DNA of 8,028 nt from an uncultured Lactobacillus sp. GTDB lineage: Bacteria > Bacillota > Bacilli > Lactobacillales > Lactobacillaceae. A program made the translations under genes and the position numbers. The number at the start of each line of letters is the position of its first letter. The first letter of the stretch is position 1. The stretch lies in NCBI GenBank assembly GCA_937916845.1, contig CALFSK010000062.1, forward strand, positions 1 to 8,028. The letters run 5' to 3'. The notes below the pieces were generated by a model, which saw only the letters and a program-made list of their open reading frames with translations, was not told where the DNA came from and searched no databases. Shown here in pieces: positions 1 to 7,353 of the stretch.

Positions 1-33
1 TCCTAGTAATTGGATGACCCGACTTTTTTTCAT
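1..33 (-). CDS. Start of a gene, probably phosphate-binding protein PstS (partial)
   Basis: Only the first 11 codons are inside the window, reading MKKSRVIQLLG before the edge. The start is well supported: an ATG at 33-31 is preceded by a strong AGGAGG ribosome binding site (complement of 43-48) nine bases upstream. The basic residues at the N-terminus would suit the beginning of a signal peptide, but too little is present to show one. The identification as PstS, the extracellular phosphate-binding lipoprotein of the Pst ABC transporter, is inferred from context: the gene lies directly after phoP-phoR and behind a promoter with PhoP-type repeats. Another gene of the pst operon, or another Pho-regulated gene, is possible. 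Confidence 0.6.
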   Translation of the reverse strand, partial: MKKSRVIQLLG

Positions 34-63
34 AACAAAATACCTCCTACCCATTGCTCAAAA

Positions 64-120
64 TCTATAATACAAAGTTTGTGTAAATGCTTGATATGCG
101 TTTTGTAAAGATTGTGTAAA
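64..120 (-). promoter_or_regulatory. PhoP-regulated promoter with 11-bp-spaced TTTACA boxes
   Basis: Read on the minus strand, TTTACA occurs at 120-115, 109-104 and 87-82. A degenerate copy, CATATC, sits exactly in register at 98-93, so all four six-base boxes are separated by five bases (11-bp period). A further in-register sequence, TTTGTA, lies at 76-71 but overlaps the likely -10 region. This matches the known Bacillus PhoP box, TT(A/C/T)A(C/T)A repeated with about five-base spacers, which lets PhoP dimers bind one DNA face. Candidate -10 elements are TATTAT (72-67) and TATAGA (69-64). No good -35 stands at the right distance, as expected for a promoter that depends on an activator. The target is the gene starting at 33. 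Binding itself is inferred. Confidence 0.82.
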
Positions 121-157
121 TGTCAAAATATTTTGATTTAGTTCCCACTGAAGACAC

Positions 158-203
158 AAAAATAGCCATTACGACTGGAAATTTCCGTCGTAATGGCTAT
201 TTT
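158..203 (-). terminator. Rho-independent terminator after phoR
   Basis: A perfect 17-bp inverted repeat (159-175 with 187-203) encloses a T at 176 and the small palindrome ggaaatttcc (177-186), which can extend the stem. On the minus strand the stem runs into five T residues (162-158). The phoR stop codon TAG (199-197) lies inside the upstream arm, so the hairpin begins at the very end of the coding region. It should end phoP-phoR transcripts before the Pho promoter. The plus-strand side also has four T residues, so it may work both ways, but no plus-strand gene needs it. Confidence 0.88.
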
Positions 204-1603
204 GAAATGACTTCGTCTAAGGGCAACGTGACCGTCATCGTCGTGCCGACACCACGCTGACTGGCAACACTAATGTCACCGTGCATGGCCGTCACCAATT
301 CTTTAACAATGGCCAACCCAAGACCGGTACCACTAACCACCTGCTGTGAGCGGGAAGGACTCGCCCGATAAAAGCGTTCGAAGATTCGCTGTTGGTCTTC
401 CGCGCTAATTCCAATTCCCGTATCCACTACGGTTAGTGACCAGTGGTTCTCAGTCGCCGTCGTTTTTACCGTAACGTGTCCACCTTCACGATTGTACTTA
501 ATCGCGTTGGTCAGCAGATTTTTGATGATCTGACTTAACTTGCGTTGGTCGACCGTCGCCTGAAAGTCACCATCGACCTGATTATCGACCGTTAAGTGCT
601 GCCGCGCAATGGCCTGTTGGGATACGGCTAATTCCGTCTCAATCAACGGCCGAATGGCAATTTTCTTGAAAACTAACTTAGTCGTACTCTGGGCCCGAAT
701 TCGTGATAAAGACAACACGTCTTGGATGAGATCAATCAATCGCTGACTTTCATCCGCAATGATTTTCAAAAATTGATCCAAGGTCTCGGGGTCATCCTTA
801 GCACCACTCAATAACGTCTCCGTAAATCCAGCAATGGCGGTAATGGGGGTCTTCAATTCGTGGCTCGCGTTACTAACAAAGTCATCCTGCATTTGTTCAA
901 TCATGTAAACTTCCGTAATATCGTAGAGCATTAAAACAATTTGAAAGTGGGACCGACTATTTTGAATATACACGGTCGTTGCTTCAACCACCTGGGTATT
1001 CGGCGCCGGCGTGAGTGTAATCGAAGCTCGCTGATTTTTGTGAGTCGTAATCGTATCTTCAATCAGCTTGGTCAACGCGTACAACTGAATATCTTTCGTA
1101 TAAGTGTGCGCAATGGTATTGATCGATTCCTGCAGCAATTCACTCATCGCTGGATTAGAAAGCTGAACTTGCCGATGGTGATCAATCACCATAACGCCTA
1201 CCGGTAAGTAGCGCATGATCATCATCAGTTCTTTTTCTTGTAATTCCGCACGCCGAGTTTGACTACGTTGATAGCTTTCCAACTGGTTGACCGCTTGCGA
1301 CAAGCTGTACAACGGGTCCGTTTGCGGTAACAAGATATGTGGTGGGAACTGCTGGCTACTCATCTGCCGTAGCTTCGCTTCCATCCGGTCAATCGTCTTT
1401 TGACGTTCGCGTTGCTGGAACCAAACGATACTCGTTTCTACTACCGCAACTAGTACTAAAACTAAAAGAAGCCCACCGACAACGCCGGTCGACCAATTGA
1501 TTGGAGAAAAGTGCTGCACAACCACCAGCACCATTAAAACTAATAAGACATTTTCTAACGTCAACAATCGGATGGACTGATGCCAACGATTATGCATGTT
1601 CAT
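197..1603 (-). CDS. phoR: Phosphate-regulon sensor histidine kinase PhoR/PnpS
   Basis: Membrane histidine kinase that phosphorylates PhoP, encoded just upstream. Residues are counted from the ATG at 1603 (468 aa). Two membrane segments (about 14-31 and 41-62) are joined by only about nine residues, so there is no extracellular sensor domain. A charged linker and a PAS-like region (about 127-232) follow. The HisKA domain carries the phospho-accepting His248 in SHELKTP. The ATPase domain has the N box (NLLTNAIKYN, 362-371), the G1 box DTGIGIS (Asp394, Gly396), the F box FERF (408-411) and the G2 box GTGLGLA (425-431). All catalytic boxes look intact. The frame is open further upstream to a GTG at 1630, but that has no clear ribosome site; ATG at 1603 or ATG at 1597 (behind GGGTGAT) is more likely. 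The start overlaps the end of phoP by 14 bases, suggesting translational coupling. Confidence 0.93.
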   Translation of the reverse strand: MNMHNRWHQSIRLLTLENVLLVLMVLVVVQHFSPINWSTGVVGGLLLVLVLVAVVETSIVWFQQRERQKTIDRMEAKLRQMSSQQFPPHILLPQTDPLYSLSQAVNQLESYQRSQTRRAELQEKELMMIMRYLPVGVMVIDHHRQVQLSNPAMSELLQESINTIAHTYTKDIQLYALTKLIEDTITTHKNQRASITLTPAPNTQVVEATTVYIQNSRSHFQIVLMLYDITEVYMIEQMQDDFVSNASHELKTPITAIAGFTETLLSGAKDDPETLDQFLKIIADESQRLIDLIQDVLSLSRIRAQSTTKLVFKKIAIRPLIETELAVSQQAIARQHLTVDNQVDGDFQATVDQRKLSQIIKNLLTNAIKYNREGGHVTVKTTATENHWSLTVVDTGIGISAEDQQRIFERFYRASPSRSQQVVSGTGLGLAIVKELVTAMHGDISVASQRGVGTTMTVTLPLDEVISK

Positions 1604-2309
1604 CACCCACGAATTCGTACCCAAAGCCACGAACCGTTCTGATCAACCGCGGATTTTTAGGATCAAGTTCAATTTTTTCACGTAAATGTGAAATATGAAT
1701 ATCAACGATCCGCGTTTCACTCGCGTAGTCGTAACCCCAAACGTGATTTAAAATCGCATCACGACTAAGGACCCGACCTTCCCGTTCCACAAAGTAAACT
1801 AACAGTTCAAACTCTTTCGGCGTCAAACTGATATTTTCACCGTTGCGCGTGACCCGGTACTTATTTTGATCAATTTGCAGATTACCTACAGCCATAATCG
1901 ACCGGTTTGCAGGCGCCGCAACGGCCACTGGCACTGGTTCAGTCGGAACCGCACGTCGAATAACCGCTTTGATTCGCGCCAACACTTCCCGTGGTGAAAA
2001 TGGTTTGGTGATATAGTCGTCGGCCCCTAGTTCCAAGCCGAAAACTTTATCAAACTCATCACTTTTAGCAGTAACAATAATAATTGGTGTTCGCACTTTT
2101 TCTTGCCGCAACCGTTTCGTGACTTCCATGCCATCTAGCTTAGGCAACATTAAATCCAATAAGATACACGTAAACGATTGTTCTAACCCCAATGACAACG
2201 CGGCCGCACCATCCGTCGCCGTCACAACTTCATAACCAGCTTGTTTGAGGTTATATGATAACAACGTGACAATAGCTGGTTCATCGTCTACAACTAAAAT
2301 CTTATCCAT
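1590..2309 (-). CDS. phoP: Phosphate-regulon response regulator PhoP
   Basis: OmpR/PhoB-family transcription factor of 239 aa, the usual length. The receiver domain (about 1-118) has the acidic pair Asp8-Asp9, the phosphorylation site Asp52 in LLDLMLP, the switch Thr80 and the conserved Lys102 in TKPF. A Pro/Ala/Val-rich linker (about 121-137) joins it to a winged-helix DNA-binding domain (about 140-235), with LTPKEFELL and the recognition-helix region ETRIVDIHISHLREKI followed by TVRGFGYEF. It starts at an ATG with AGGAGG ten bases upstream, and that ribosome site lies inside the end of the preceding PDZ gene, whose stop is only five bases away. It overlaps phoR downstream, so the three genes form one operon. 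The specific assignment to phosphate control rests on the pst-type promoter next door and on close resemblance to PhoP; other OmpR regulators share the domain plan. Confidence 0.93.
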   Translation of the reverse strand: MDKILVVDDEPAIVTLLSYNLKQAGYEVVTATDGAAALSLGLEQSFTCILLDLMLPKLDGMEVTKRLRQEKVRTPIIIVTAKSDEFDKVFGLELGADDYITKPFSPREVLARIKAVIRRAVPTEPVPVAVAAPANRSIMAVGNLQIDQNKYRVTRNGENISLTPKEFELLVYFVEREGRVLSRDAILNHVWGYDYASETRIVDIHISHLREKIELDPKNPRLIRTVRGFGYEFVGDEHA

Positions 2310-2314
2310 GGTCG

Positions 2315-3490
2315 TTAATCCTCCTGATCAGTGAATAATACAATCCCTAACTCGTGTGGGGCGCCATTATAAATCGCCGTTTCAGTAATAATCAATTCTT
2401 GTTGTAAATTACGTACTTTTAAGTGAACATAGGTTGGGTTTTCTAGCAACGCCGCGTAAAACTGACGCTCATTATGCACCGGCTTACGGTTACATTCTAA
2501 AATAACGTCACCTAGTTCTATATTTAATTTGTCCGCCGGGGTGTGTTTACGAAGCCCAATGACCCGCACACCTTGGTCCGTATCTGAAAACCGAAACGCT
2601 TGGTGCTGATCATGGTAGTGGTGTTGCATCAAGATTCCCCAAGTTAACACAACGACCACACCCATGAGAACCAGTAACCACTGCGGACTTAACGCTGCAA
2701 TCCGCGCGCCAATGGCAAGCACCAACGCGATGGTTGCAACAACGCCATACCGTTTTGCCAAGCGTACCCACGCAACCTTTGGTAATTGCTTGTACACCCG
2801 GACACTCGTCCCCAATAGCAGTGGCAATAAGATCAGGCTGAAAGAGCGCTGACCGACCATAAAAACGGGCCACCAACTAAACGTCGCGTGTAACCAGTCT
2901 CCTGGAACTAACACGGCTACCGGCAATACGAGCAACTGTTGCCAACGATAACGTACGATGCGCTTACCCCGTTGGTCCGGTTGCAACTCGGGTGAATCAC
3001 CCTGTTCCCGGTGCCAACGTAATAGGATCGCCGTTACGGCCAAAATCACGGCCAGTAAGACCAGGCCGTTGATCAGCAAACCACCGCTCATACTGGTGGT
3101 CGTGACCCCGTACCGTTGTAATGCGCCGCCCACCATCGTTAACTGGGGACTATATAACCAATATATGAGCCAGCTTAATCCGAAAACCGTCACCGGTAGC
3201 AATGCAAACGGGACAACAATCAAACTAATAACTGCAATTAGCTCATAAATAACGACCCAGACAGGAGCCACGACAATTCCGAGTAAAAGACTGATGATAC
3301 TCGTCGCAAGTCCTAACAACACACCGTCCACCAAAAAATGGCGGACTTCAACGAACTGCGCATTTATCGCACTCCGATAATGATGCCGTTCGTAGTTGAC
3401 CCGCCGACGTGCGGTCATATAACTGCGAAGCAGCCCCAGCCATACTAATGGCTGTAAAAAAAATAATTCTAAGACTTTCAATACCTGCAT
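2315..3490 (-). CDS. Multi-spanning membrane protein with C-terminal PDZ domain, MinJ-like
   Basis: A 391-aa protein with many hydrophobic segments. Likely membrane spans lie near residues 5-22, 54-74, 78-111 (one long or two spans), 136-157, 184-199, 206-228, 247-266 and 270-288. A cytoplasmic-looking tail carries a PDZ domain (about 305-370): the carboxylate-binding-loop region VRVIGLRKHTPADK, then LGDVILECNRKPV and the final strands. No protease residues are visible. The plan (seven or eight spans plus PDZ) and length agree with Bacillus MinJ (YvjD), which links DivIVA to MinCD at division sites and maps in the same secA-prfB neighbourhood. MinJ function here is inference from architecture and position. 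It starts at ATG 3490 behind TAGGAG eight bases upstream and lies five bases before phoP, so it is the first gene of the phoP-phoR operon. Confidence 0.85.
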   Translation of the reverse strand: MQVLKVLELFFLQPLVWLGLLRSYMTARRRVNYERHHYRSAINAQFVEVRHFLVDGVLLGLATSIISLLLGIVVAPVWVVIYELIAVISLIVVPFALLPVTVFGLSWLIYWLYSPQLTMVGGALQRYGVTTTSMSGGLLINGLVLLAVILAVTAILLRWHREQGDSPELQPDQRGKRIVRYRWQQLLVLPVAVLVPGDWLHATFSWWPVFMVGQRSFSLILLPLLLGTSVRVYKQLPKVAWVRLAKRYGVVATIALVLAIGARIAALSPQWLLVLMGVVVVLTWGILMQHHYHDQHQAFRFSDTDQGVRVIGLRKHTPADKLNIELGDVILECNRKPVHNERQFYAALLENPTYVHLKVRNLQQELIITETAIYNGAPHELGIVLFTDQED

Positions 3491-3522
3491 GCACGTGACT
3501 CCTAACGTTAAACTCTGAAGTT

Positions 3523-3551
3523 AGTATAGCATTTTTAACGGGCCAGACCAA
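3523..3551 (-). promoter_or_regulatory. Promoter of the PDZ-phoP-phoR operon
   Basis: On the minus strand a -10 element TATACT (3528-3523) has an upstream TG one base away (TGC before it), making an extended -10. A weak -35, TTGGTC (3551-3546), stands 17 bases upstream. Initiation would fall near 3516, about 26 bases before the PDZ start codon. No TTTACA-type Pho boxes are seen around it, so autoregulation by PhoP is not evident from sequence. Confidence 0.6.
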
Positions 3552-3571
3552 TATTGTTTACAGTGGGAAAG

Positions 3572-3599
3572 TCTTGGTATCAATGTATTAATACCAAGA
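3572..3599. repeat. 28-bp inverted repeat upstream of the PDZ-phoPR promoter
   Basis: The arms tcttggtat (3572-3580) and ataccaaga (3591-3599) are perfect 9-bp complements around a ten-base centre, in which two more pairs can form. No T-run follows on the minus strand (CTTTCCC instead), so it does not look like a terminator. Its centre is about 70 bases upstream of the predicted transcription start, which would suit a dimeric activator or other regulator. An AT-only palindrome, attattaataat (3601-3612), lies beside it. The function is unknown. Confidence 0.5.
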
Positions 3600-3619
3600 T
3601 ATTATTAATAATAATCAGC

Positions 3620-3664
3620 AAAAAATACTGAACGCCTTCACTAATTATCATGACGTCCAGTATT
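3620..3664 (-). terminator. Rho-independent terminator of prfB
   Basis: Read on the minus strand, AATACTGGACGTC (3664-3652) pairs with GGCGTTCAGTATT (3636-3624) over 13 positions, including two G-U pairs, with a 15-base loop. The stem runs directly into a T tract ending at 3620 (six T residues in all, two of them in the stem). It begins eight bases after the prfB stop codon and separates prfB from the PDZ-phoP-phoR operon. Confidence 0.85.
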
Positions 3665-3672
3665 CAATAAAA

Positions 3673-4789
3673 CTAATGCGGATTACGTTGCGCTAATTTC
3701 CACTGTAAGTAAGCATCAATAAACGGGTCTAAATCCCCGTCCATCACGGCTTGACCATCATGCGTTTCGTAATTCGTGCGGTGATCTTTGACCATCGTAT
3801 ACGGATGGAAAACGTAGGAGCGAATTTGTGAACCCCAGCCAATATCCATCTGTTTGCCTTGAATTGCAGCCCGTTCCTGAGCCTTCTTTTCCTCTTCACG
3901 TTCGTAAAGTTTAGCACGTAACATATTCAACGCCGTCTGCCGGTTTTGCAACTGTGACCGCTGCGCCTGACTGGCGACGACGATCCCGGTTGGAATATGC
4001 GTGATTCGCACCGCCGACGAGGTCTTGTTAACGTGTTGTCCACCAGCACCACTAGCCCGGTAAACATCGACCTTCAAATCATCTGGTCGAATTTCCACGT
4101 CAACCGTGTCGTCTAATTCAGGCATTACGTCAACACTCGCAAACGAGGTGTGCCGCCGACCAGCAGCATCGAATGGTGAAATCCGAACTAGGCGATGCAC
4201 ACCCTTTTCTGACCGCAAATAACCGTAGGCATTGTGCCCACTGATCAGCAACGTGACACTCTTAATTCCAGCTTCGTCGCCCGCTTGATAATCAACCGTT
4301 TCGACACCGAACTCGTGACTCGCCGCCCAACGCGTATACATTCGTAATAGCATTGCGCCCCAGTCCTGCGATTCCGTTCCCCCAGCGCCAGGATGGATTT
4401 CAATGATGGCGTTGTTCCGGTCATAGGGCCCGTCGAGCAGTAAGTTTAACCGGTATTGCTGTAAGTCATGTTGGGCCTTGTCAAAATCACGTTCAAACTC
4501 GGCTTGCATGTCCGCATCCGGTTCCTCATTCAAAAGTTCATAGGCGACGGTTAAGTCCCCAACTTCGTCCGCAAGTTGCTTGTAGGCGTCGTATTTTCCC
4601 TTGAGCTCGTTATTGTCATCGATCACTTTTTGAGCCGCAGATTGGTCATCCCAAAACCCAGGTTCAGCCATTCGGGCCTCGTTTTCCTGGATGCCTTCAT
4701 TGAGGGCATCTAAGTCAAAGTGACCCCCTAAAGTCAACGATGGCACTTTGCATTTCTTCAATTAGATGTTTGTATTCACTTAATTCCAC
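3673..4789 (-). CDS. prfB: Peptide chain release factor 2, with programmed +1 frameshift
   Basis: RF2 recognises UGA and UAA in the ribosomal A site and triggers hydrolysis of peptidyl-tRNA. Translation starts at a GTG (4789-4787, [12 protein letters not shown]...) behind GAAGGG, runs 24 codons and meets an in-frame TGA at 4717-4715. A +1 shift continues at GAC (4716-4714) in the main frame to 3673, giving 371 aa. Counted on that protein, the stop-codon-reading SPF motif is at 204-206 and the catalytic GGQ at 249-251, within one residue of the E. coli positions. The SPF sequence (not PxT) marks it as RF2 rather than RF1. A coiled N-terminal domain (about 25-110) comes first. A single-frame reading from the ATG at 4761 would give a wrong N-terminus, [15 protein letters not shown]. 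The shift provides autoregulation: scarce RF2 slows termination at the UGA and favours shifting. Confidence 0.97.
4714..4729 (-). promoter_or_regulatory. RF2 autoregulatory +1 frameshift site
   Basis: On the minus strand the order is AGG GGG TCA CTT TGA C. AGGGGG (4729-4724) acts as an internal Shine-Dalgarno sequence that pairs with 16S rRNA in the translating ribosome. CTT (4720-4718) is the slippery codon, where the leucine tRNA can re-pair on TTT. TGA (4717-4715) is the slow stop, with the unfavourable following C. This is the same element as in E. coli and Bacillus prfB, with the same three-base spacing between AGGGGG and CTT. Confidence 0.96.
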
Positions 4790-4833
4790 AAAGAACCCTT
4801 CTTTCAACTTATTTCATAATAGAATTTATTGGC

Positions 4834-4867
4834 AAAACGAGCCCGGGACCGCAGTCTCAGACTCGTT
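4834..4867 (-). terminator. Terminator-like hairpin between secA and prfB
   Basis: On the minus strand AACGAGTCT (4867-4859) pairs with GGGCTCGTT (4844-4836), with two G-U pairs. Inside this, after one G-C pair and one A-C mismatch, GAC/GTC closes a TGCG loop, making a long GC-rich stem. Only four T residues (4837-4834) follow, so termination may be partial and some read-through from secA into prfB is plausible. It starts 19 bases after the secA stop codon. Confidence 0.62.
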
Positions 4868-4886
4868 AAAATGCTTTATTCGTTAA

Positions 4887-7247
4887 TTAACGTTGGATAT
4901 TTTGACGAATTTCAGACTTCATGAAGAGGCGGGTCGTATCGTAATCGATATCGGCAACCGTTTCTTCAAACATCTGATAACCATCCCGTTGATATTCAAC
5001 CAGTGGGTTCAACTGACCATAACCACGTAAACCGATTGATTGACGTAATTGGTCCATGGCGTCAATGTGATCCGTCCAGTGTGAGTCAACCACACGTAAA
5101 ATAACAACTTTTTCGAATTCCAACATCTGGCCTTCGTCGTATAATTGTTTAGCTTTATCAGCGTAAATTTTGTCGACTAAGTCCATCAAGTACTTTTCAA
5201 CTTCTTCAGCTGACTTACCCTTAAGGTCCGCTTCACTGATGGAATCTTCTTTAACCATGGCAGACTGTGCAAAGTCAACGATTGCAGCGTAATCCGGATT
5301 CTTTGGATCCTGCATGTGTAATTGAACGGTCCGTTCAACGGTCCGCTTAATCATTGGCATGATGACCGGCTTCAATGACTTGTCTTCCATGATGACTTGT
5401 TGACGTTCACCGTAAATCACTTCACGTTGTGCCCGCATCACATCATCGTACTGTAAAACGTTCTTCCGGGAGTCGTAGTTATTCCCTTCAACCCGTTTTT
5501 GTGCTGATTCAACTTGGCGTGTAATCATTCGTGATTGGATAACCGCATCGTCATCTTCCACGTTCATCCGTTGCAAGAAACTCTTGATCCGTTCGGAACC
5601 GAACCGCAACATCAAGTCATCTTCCAAGGATAAGTAGAATTGTGACATACCAGGGTCACCTTGCCGACCTGAACGGCCCCGTAACTGGTTATCAATCCGG
5701 CGTGATTCATGACGTTCAGTCCCAATAACGGCTAAACCGCCGAGTTCTTTAACACCCGGTCCTAATTTGATATCAGTCCCACGACCAGCCATGTTGGTGG
5801 CAATCGTAACGGCGCCACGTTGACCCGCGTTTGCCACGATATCGGCTTCCTTGGCATGGTTCTTGGCGTTCAAGACCACGTGCGGTACGCCGGCTTCATC
5901 AAGACGGTGTGACAAGTATTCAGAAGTTTCAACGGCGACCGTCCCAATTAACATTGGTTGGCCCTTTTTGTATAACGTCTGAATTTCTTTAACAACTGCG
6001 TTAAACTTACTCCGCAACGTTGGGTAGAGTAAATCTGAACGGTCATCACGAATCATCGGACGGTTGGTTGGAATGGTAATAACTTCCATGTTGTAAATTT
6101 CACGGAATTCTTCCTGTTCAGTCTTCGCCGTCCCAGTCATCCCGGAAAGTTTCTTATACATCCGGAATAAGTTTTGATAAGTGATATTGGCCATGGTCTT
6201 GGTTTCTTCTTGAATCTCGACGTGTTCCTTTGCTTCAATCGCTTGATGCAACCCGTCAGAGAAACGCCGGCCATCCATGATTCGTCCCGTAAAGGAATCA
6301 ACGATCAATGCTTGACCGTCTTGAATCACGTAGTCCTTATCTTTTAACATAATGTAGTTCGCACGTAACGCTTCGTCCAAGTAATGGTTTAACGCCGTGT
6401 TATCCGTATCATAGAGGTTCTCTAAGCCAAAGTACTTTTCAGCCTTACGAATCCCTTCGTCTAACAGTGCGACCGTCTTAGATTCAAGGTCAACCTTGTA
6501 ATCTTCGTCCTTAGTCAGCGTCTTCGCAAAGCGATCCGCCCGTTTGTACATCCCGGTCGTCCCTTCGGATTGACCAGAAATAATCAACGGCGTCCGCGCT
6601 TCATCAATCAAGATGGAGTCAACTTCATCAATAATGGCAAAGTTTAGTGGCCGTTGAACCATGTCTTCACGGTAAACCACCATGTTATCACGTAAGTAAT
6701 CAAACCCAATTTCACCGTTAGTTGAATAAGTAATATCAGCGTTGTACGCTGCCCGCTTTTCTTCGGGTGACTTTTCAGCACCGTTGATACCGACAGTCAT
6801 CCCTAACCAGTGATACAATTCACCCATTTCAGTCGCATCACGCGCTGATAGGTATTCGTTGACCGTTACAACGTGCACACCTTTGCCGGAAATGGCGTTT
6901 AGGTAGACCGGCATCGTTGCCGTTAACGTCTTACCTTCACCAGTTTTCATTTCGGCAATATCGCCTTCGTGCAACACGATCCCCCCAAGGATCTGAACGT
7001 GGAACGGGTAAAGTCCTAGTACCCGCTTAGCACCTTCACGTGCCGTCGCAAATGCTTCTGGCAACAAATCGTCAAGCGATTCGCCCTCCTTGTACCGTTC
7101 CTGAAATTCTGGGGTCTTTGCTTGTAAGTCAGCATCGCTTAATTTGGCATATTCGTCAGCATAAGCTTCAACTTTATTGGCAGTCTTGTCGAGACGCCGA
7201 ATAATCCGCTTATCACTCTCGACCCAGCGTTTTAAAATGTTGGCCAT
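4887..7247 (-). CDS. secA: Preprotein translocase ATPase SecA
   Basis: Motor ATPase that drives unfolded preproteins through the SecYEG channel at the cytoplasmic membrane. The 786-aa protein has the Walker A motif MKTGEGKT (100-107), the Walker B/DEAD motif DEVD (207-210), the preprotein cross-linking domain (about 225-370), GMTGTA (369-374), and the second ATPase lobe with [12 protein letters not shown] (485-496) and the arginine-finger motif [13 protein letters not shown] (521-533). The helical scaffold and wing follow (about 560-780), including [15 protein letters not shown] (721-735). The protein ends at SEIRQNIQR and lacks the Cys-rich zinc-binding tail seen in Bacillus and E. coli SecA; a short SecA of this size is usual in lactobacilli. 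ATG at 7247 follows the ribosome site GGAGAGGA (complement of 7255-7262) seven bases upstream. It has its own promoter and is flanked by hpf and prfB, a common Firmicutes order. Confidence 0.98.
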   Translation of the reverse strand: MANILKRWVESDKRIIRRLDKTANKVEAYADEYAKLSDADLQAKTPEFQERYKEGESLDDLLPEAFATAREGAKRVLGLYPFHVQILGGIVLHEGDIAEMKTGEGKTLTATMPVYLNAISGKGVHVVTVNEYLSARDATEMGELYHWLGMTVGINGAEKSPEEKRAAYNADITYSTNGEIGFDYLRDNMVVYREDMVQRPLNFAIIDEVDSILIDEARTPLIISGQSEGTTGMYKRADRFAKTLTKDEDYKVDLESKTVALLDEGIRKAEKYFGLENLYDTDNTALNHYLDEALRANYIMLKDKDYVIQDGQALIVDSFTGRIMDGRRFSDGLHQAIEAKEHVEIQEETKTMANITYQNLFRMYKKLSGMTGTAKTEQEEFREIYNMEVITIPTNRPMIRDDRSDLLYPTLRSKFNAVVKEIQTLYKKGQPMLIGTVAVETSEYLSHRLDEAGVPHVVLNAKNHAKEADIVANAGQRGAVTIATNMAGRGTDIKLGPGVKELGGLAVIGTERHESRRIDNQLRGRSGRQGDPGMSQFYLSLEDDLMLRFGSERIKSFLQRMNVEDDDAVIQSRMITRQVESAQKRVEGNNYDSRKNVLQYDDVMRAQREVIYGERQQVIMEDKSLKPVIMPMIKRTVERTVQLHMQDPKNPDYAAIVDFAQSAMVKEDSISEADLKGKSAEEVEKYLMDLVDKIYADKAKQLYDEGQMLEFEKVVILRVVDSHWTDHIDAMDQLRQSIGLRGYGQLNPLVEYQRDGYQMFEETVADIDYDTTRLFMKSEIRQNIQR

Positions 7248-7277
7248 TTACGTATCCTCTCCAAATAATAATAATTA

Positions 7278-7305
7278 AGTATCGTTTCAATTAGTCTATT
7301 TTCAA
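7278..7305 (-). promoter_or_regulatory. Likely secA promoter
   Basis: On the minus strand, -35 TTGAAA (7305-7300) is followed after 16 bases by -10 GATACT (7283-7278). Initiation would be near 7271, about 24 bases before the secA start codon and just upstream of the ribosome site. The surrounding sequence is AT-rich. It lies downstream of both hpf hairpins, so secA can be transcribed separately. Confidence 0.55.
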
Positions 7306-7353
7306 AATAAAATACCATTTGTCATTTTACCATTTTTTACGAGTAATGAAAAC

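Noticed and set aside
121..126. TTGACA-like -35 element upstream of the Pho boxes (minus strand)
   Set aside because: No acceptable -10 occurs 16-18 bases downstream; the distance instead falls inside the PhoP box array.
941..1698. Open frames on the plus strand and in other minus frames across phoR and phoP
   Set aside because: They lie wholly opposite or out of frame with well-supported genes, have no ribosome sites or recognisable domains, and read like shadow translations.
2610..3551. Several 60-100 codon open frames overlapping the PDZ membrane gene
   Set aside because: Shadows of the 391-codon gene; one extends through the predicted promoter at 3523-3551 and lacks a sensible start.
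4785..4835. Possible prfB promoter (TTGCCA or TATTAT elements) in the secA-prfB gap
   Set aside because: TTGCCA and TATTAT are only eight bases apart and neither has a good partner at normal spacing.
7305..7340. Repeated taccattt motifs upstream of secA (plus strand)
   Set aside because: Only two short copies in AT-rich sequence; not clearly more than chance.
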